A stretch of DNA of 64,000 nucleotides, taken from Pseudomonas poae (GTDB lineage: Bacteria > Pseudomonadota > Gammaproteobacteria > Pseudomonadales > Pseudomonadaceae). The stretch lies in the NCBI RefSeq assembly GCF_001439785.1, contig NZ_JYLI01000007.1, positions 186,001-250,000 on the forward strand, in the 5' to 3' direction. Under the pieces are notes generated by a model. The model had not been told where the DNA came from. It worked only from the letters and a program-made list of their open reading frames with translations, and did no database searches. Within the stretch, counting starts at the first letter, position 1. Every line of letters begins with the position of its first letter. This document shows, piece after piece, positions 62,326 to 64,000 of this stretch. A program made the translations under genes and the position numbers.

Positions 62326-63276
62326 TCAGAATTGATAGCCCACGCCGGCGTAGTAACCCCAGCCGTCCGAGCGTGCGCGAAAGTTGCCTTCGCCGAAATT
62401 CAGCTCGCTGCCATCTTCCCAGTTGCCGCCGTTGTGAAAGTAACGGCCGACCAGGGTGAAACGCAGGTGCGTGAACGAGTAAAGCAGAACGTTGGTCGCC
62501 ACCAGTGAGTTGGCGGTTCGCGCCGGGTTGTCCTTGTGCAGGTCCGAGCCGAAGTCGTAATTGGTAAAGCCGATGTAGGTCAGCGAGGCACCGTTGTCGA
62601 ACGTTCCGATGGGCACGATGTACTTCATCTGCGCACGGTAGCCGTCCCACGAGTATTCATTGCTGGCGCCGTAGTTTTCCCACTGGTAACGGCCATAGAA
62701 GTTGGCCGAGAGGTTGACCCGTGAGTGCGTGTCGATATCGGTGCCCAGGCCGCTGTAGAGAGTGTTGGCACGGTTTTCCTTGTTGCTGCCGTGGTCGTAG
62801 ATCCAGTCGAACGCCACGTACCATTCCTTGAACGGGCCGACGGCCAAGCTACGGCCGGCCAGGTAGTCAATGGAGATGCGCGGTTCATGCTCCATGAACA
62901 CCGGCGACCCGTGGTCCCACACGCCCTTGTCGTTACTGTTGCCGATGGTGAGAATTTTCGGCACGTCGACATAGCCGTACAGCTCGAACGGGCCCTTGCG
63001 GCCGAAGTATTCGTATTCCAGATACACATCATCCTGCGGCCGGGGGCCAAAGCTGATGTCTTTGCTGCCGATCAGGGTCAGGTCCTGGTTGAACCATTGC
63101 GACAGATAAACGCCCTTTTTCGTCGCAGGGCTGGCTTCAGGGCTCAGGGTTTCGCCCTGTGCTGAGTCATCGGTGGGTTTTTCCTGCGCCAAACTGGGTG
63201 CACTGAGTACTCCCGTAACGGCGGCCAGGAGCATGGAAACGCCAAAGCAGGCCCGGGGCCTTGTGTTCAAGTGCAT
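62326..63276 (-). CDS. Tsx-like nucleoside-specific outer-membrane channel
   Basis: A 316-residue outer-membrane protein with a signal peptide (about 1-30, ending at LAQ). Many alternating aromatic beta-strands of the Tsx/OmpK family follow: YLSQWFNQDLTLIGSK, YGYVDVPKILTIGNSND, EPRISIDYLAGRSLAVG, FKEWYVAFDWIYDH. It ends with a terminal aromatic, YYAGVGYQF, as porins do. It should let nucleosides cross the outer membrane for the permease encoded next. Confidence 0.92.
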   Translation of the reverse strand: MHLNTRPRACFGVSMLLAAVTGVLSAPSLAQEKPTDDSAQGETLSPEASPATKKGVYLSQWFNQDLTLIGSKDISFGPRPQDDVYLEYEYFGRKGPFELYGYVDVPKILTIGNSNDKGVWDHGSPVFMEHEPRISIDYLAGRSLAVGPFKEWYVAFDWIYDHGSNKENRANTLYSGLGTDIDTHSRVNLSANFYGRYQWENYGASNEYSWDGYRAQMKYIVPIGTFDNGASLTYIGFTNYDFGSDLHKDNPARTANSLVATNVLLYSFTHLRFTLVGRYFHNGGNWEDGSELNFGEGNFRARSDGWGYYAGVGYQF

Positions 63277-63350
63277 TGAAAATCCCTATTCCTGCGCGGT
63301 TGAGACCCGATTGGTCGGGTAAACGTAAACCTGCCTGGCAGGTTCGTAGC

Positions 63351-63362
63351 GCAAACGTTTGC
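63351..63362. promoter_or_regulatory. LacI/PurR-type palindrome upstream of the nucleoside uptake operon
   Basis: GCAAACGTTTGC, a perfect 12-base palindrome with the central CG typical of LacI-family operators (the PurR box is close to ACGCAAACGTTTNCGT). It lies 75 bases upstream of the Tsx-like start, in the 338-base divergent gap 63277-63614, which holds no gene. No LacI-family regulator gene is in the window. Confidence 0.5.
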
Positions 63363-63614
63363 ACGGCGCGTACCACCTTTGCCCAATGGATTGAATGGCA
63401 TGGAAAAAAGCGCAATTAGTCGACCTGTTGATCAGCAATGACTGGGTGTCATTTTTCACGCTGATTGAAGGGACGCTGCTCGCGACTCGCTTATGACGTC
63501 GACAGCAGACGACGGGATGAACTGAGCGCTCGTTACAGCACATACATCCAATTCCCGCCCGGCCAATACCGGCAGAATTCCCCCATCGCTCAACGCTGCA
63601 GGGGAATCAACACC

Positions 63615-64000
63615 ATGGACGCAACATCCGGCACCGGCCCCGACGAAGTGGTTACCCTGGTGGTCAAACACCTGATCAAGCGCGGTCGCGAGGCCGACTA
63701 CGAAGCCTGGCTGCGACGCATCGTGCGCATCGCCGGCGAGCGCCCCGGCCACCTTGGCGTCGACGTGGTGCGTGGCACGCAGAACGGCCAGGCGTTGTTC
63801 ACCTGCGTATTGCGCTACCGCTCCACCCACGACCTTGAAGTGTGGCTCGACTCCGCGCAGCGCAAGCTGTTGATCGACGAAGCCGCGCCGATGCTCGCCG
63901 ACGGCGACAACACCGAAGTCGGCGGCGCCAACGAGTTCTGGTTCACCCCCCTTGCCGACAGCGCGGCCAAGCCGCCGCGCTGGAAGCAGGCAGTGGTGAG
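63615..64000 (+). CDS. Antibiotic biosynthesis monooxygenase (ABM) domain protein, N-terminal part
   Basis: Open to the right edge, 128 codons. MDATSGTGPDEVVTLVVKHL is followed by an ABM-like alpha-beta sandwich (VKHLIKRGREADYEAWLRRI, then RPGHLGVDVVRG, FTCVLRYRSTHDLEVWLDSA). The stretch TEVGGANEFWFTPLADSAAK then leads into a basic region KPPRWKQAVV. In many Pseudomonas, proteins of this design continue with transmembrane helices, which would lie beyond the window. The enzymatic role is unknown. GGGGAATC lies upstream as a possible ribosome site. Confidence 0.75.
   Translation, partial: MDATSGTGPDEVVTLVVKHLIKRGREADYEAWLRRIVRIAGERPGHLGVDVVRGTQNGQALFTCVLRYRSTHDLEVWLDSAQRKLLIDEAAPMLADGDNTEVGGANEFWFTPLADSAAKPPRWKQAVV

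Overview
The window is high-GC gammaproteobacterial DNA that looks like the Pseudomonas fluorescens group. The signs are a cis/trans fatty-acid isomerase, a CobN-type late-cobalt cobalamin pathway, many REP hairpins of the GTGGGAGC..GCTCCCAC kind, and a viscosin/orfamide-type lipopeptide locus with downstream macAB and luxR. It reads as ordinary chromosome, with one large accessory biosynthetic block and a small toxin-antitoxin zone.

Layout. 1-5330: the 5' part of metH (minus), a perfect MetR-type operator, then cti and nfuA (plus), closed by a bidirectional terminator. 5390-16597: cobalamin genes. A minus-strand operon cbtB-cbtA-cobE-cobM lies behind one cobalamin riboswitch. A plus-strand group cobW-cobN-chlI/chlD lies behind a second. 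A serralysin-like RTX metalloprotease gene sits between the two riboswitches. The chlI/chlD pair carries a textbook -1 ribosomal frameshift signal: slippery heptamer, 6-nt spacer, and a perfect 10-bp stem.

17069-48656: a lipopeptide locus. Two overlapping NRPS genes (4304 and 4821 residues) encode four modules each. The second ends in a tandem thioesterase. They are followed by macA-macB export genes and a LuxR-type regulator on the opposite strand. Reading the adenylation pockets by eye gives Thr-Leu-Leu-Ser / Leu-Leu-Ser-(Ile or Val). This matches residues 3-10 of the orfamide/poaeamide decapeptides. The two-module starter NRPS (Leu-Glu expected) is not in this window, so the system is probably split.

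48917-53506: a histidine-phosphatase protein and cobF (an outlying piece of the cobalamin pathway), a secreted esterase-like hydrolase, a DcrB-like periplasmic protein and a Kef-type antiporter. 53600-58050: an accessory patch with a HigBA-like and a VapBC-like toxin-antitoxin pair. These flank an unusual alpha/beta-hydrolase fused to a YaaW-like membrane domain, and mntH. 58263-64000: a LysR regulator divergent from a two-gene YdcZ transporter pair, a small metallothionein, a small hypothetical protein, a nucleoside-uptake pair (Tsx-like porin and purine nucleoside permease) behind a LacI-type palindrome, and the start of an antibiotic-biosynthesis-monooxygenase-domain protein.

Three intergenic regions carry related mobile-looking repeats: REP sequences framed by CAGTTAAG terminal inverted repeats. 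No rRNA, tRNA, CRISPR array, complete insertion sequence or prophage was seen.
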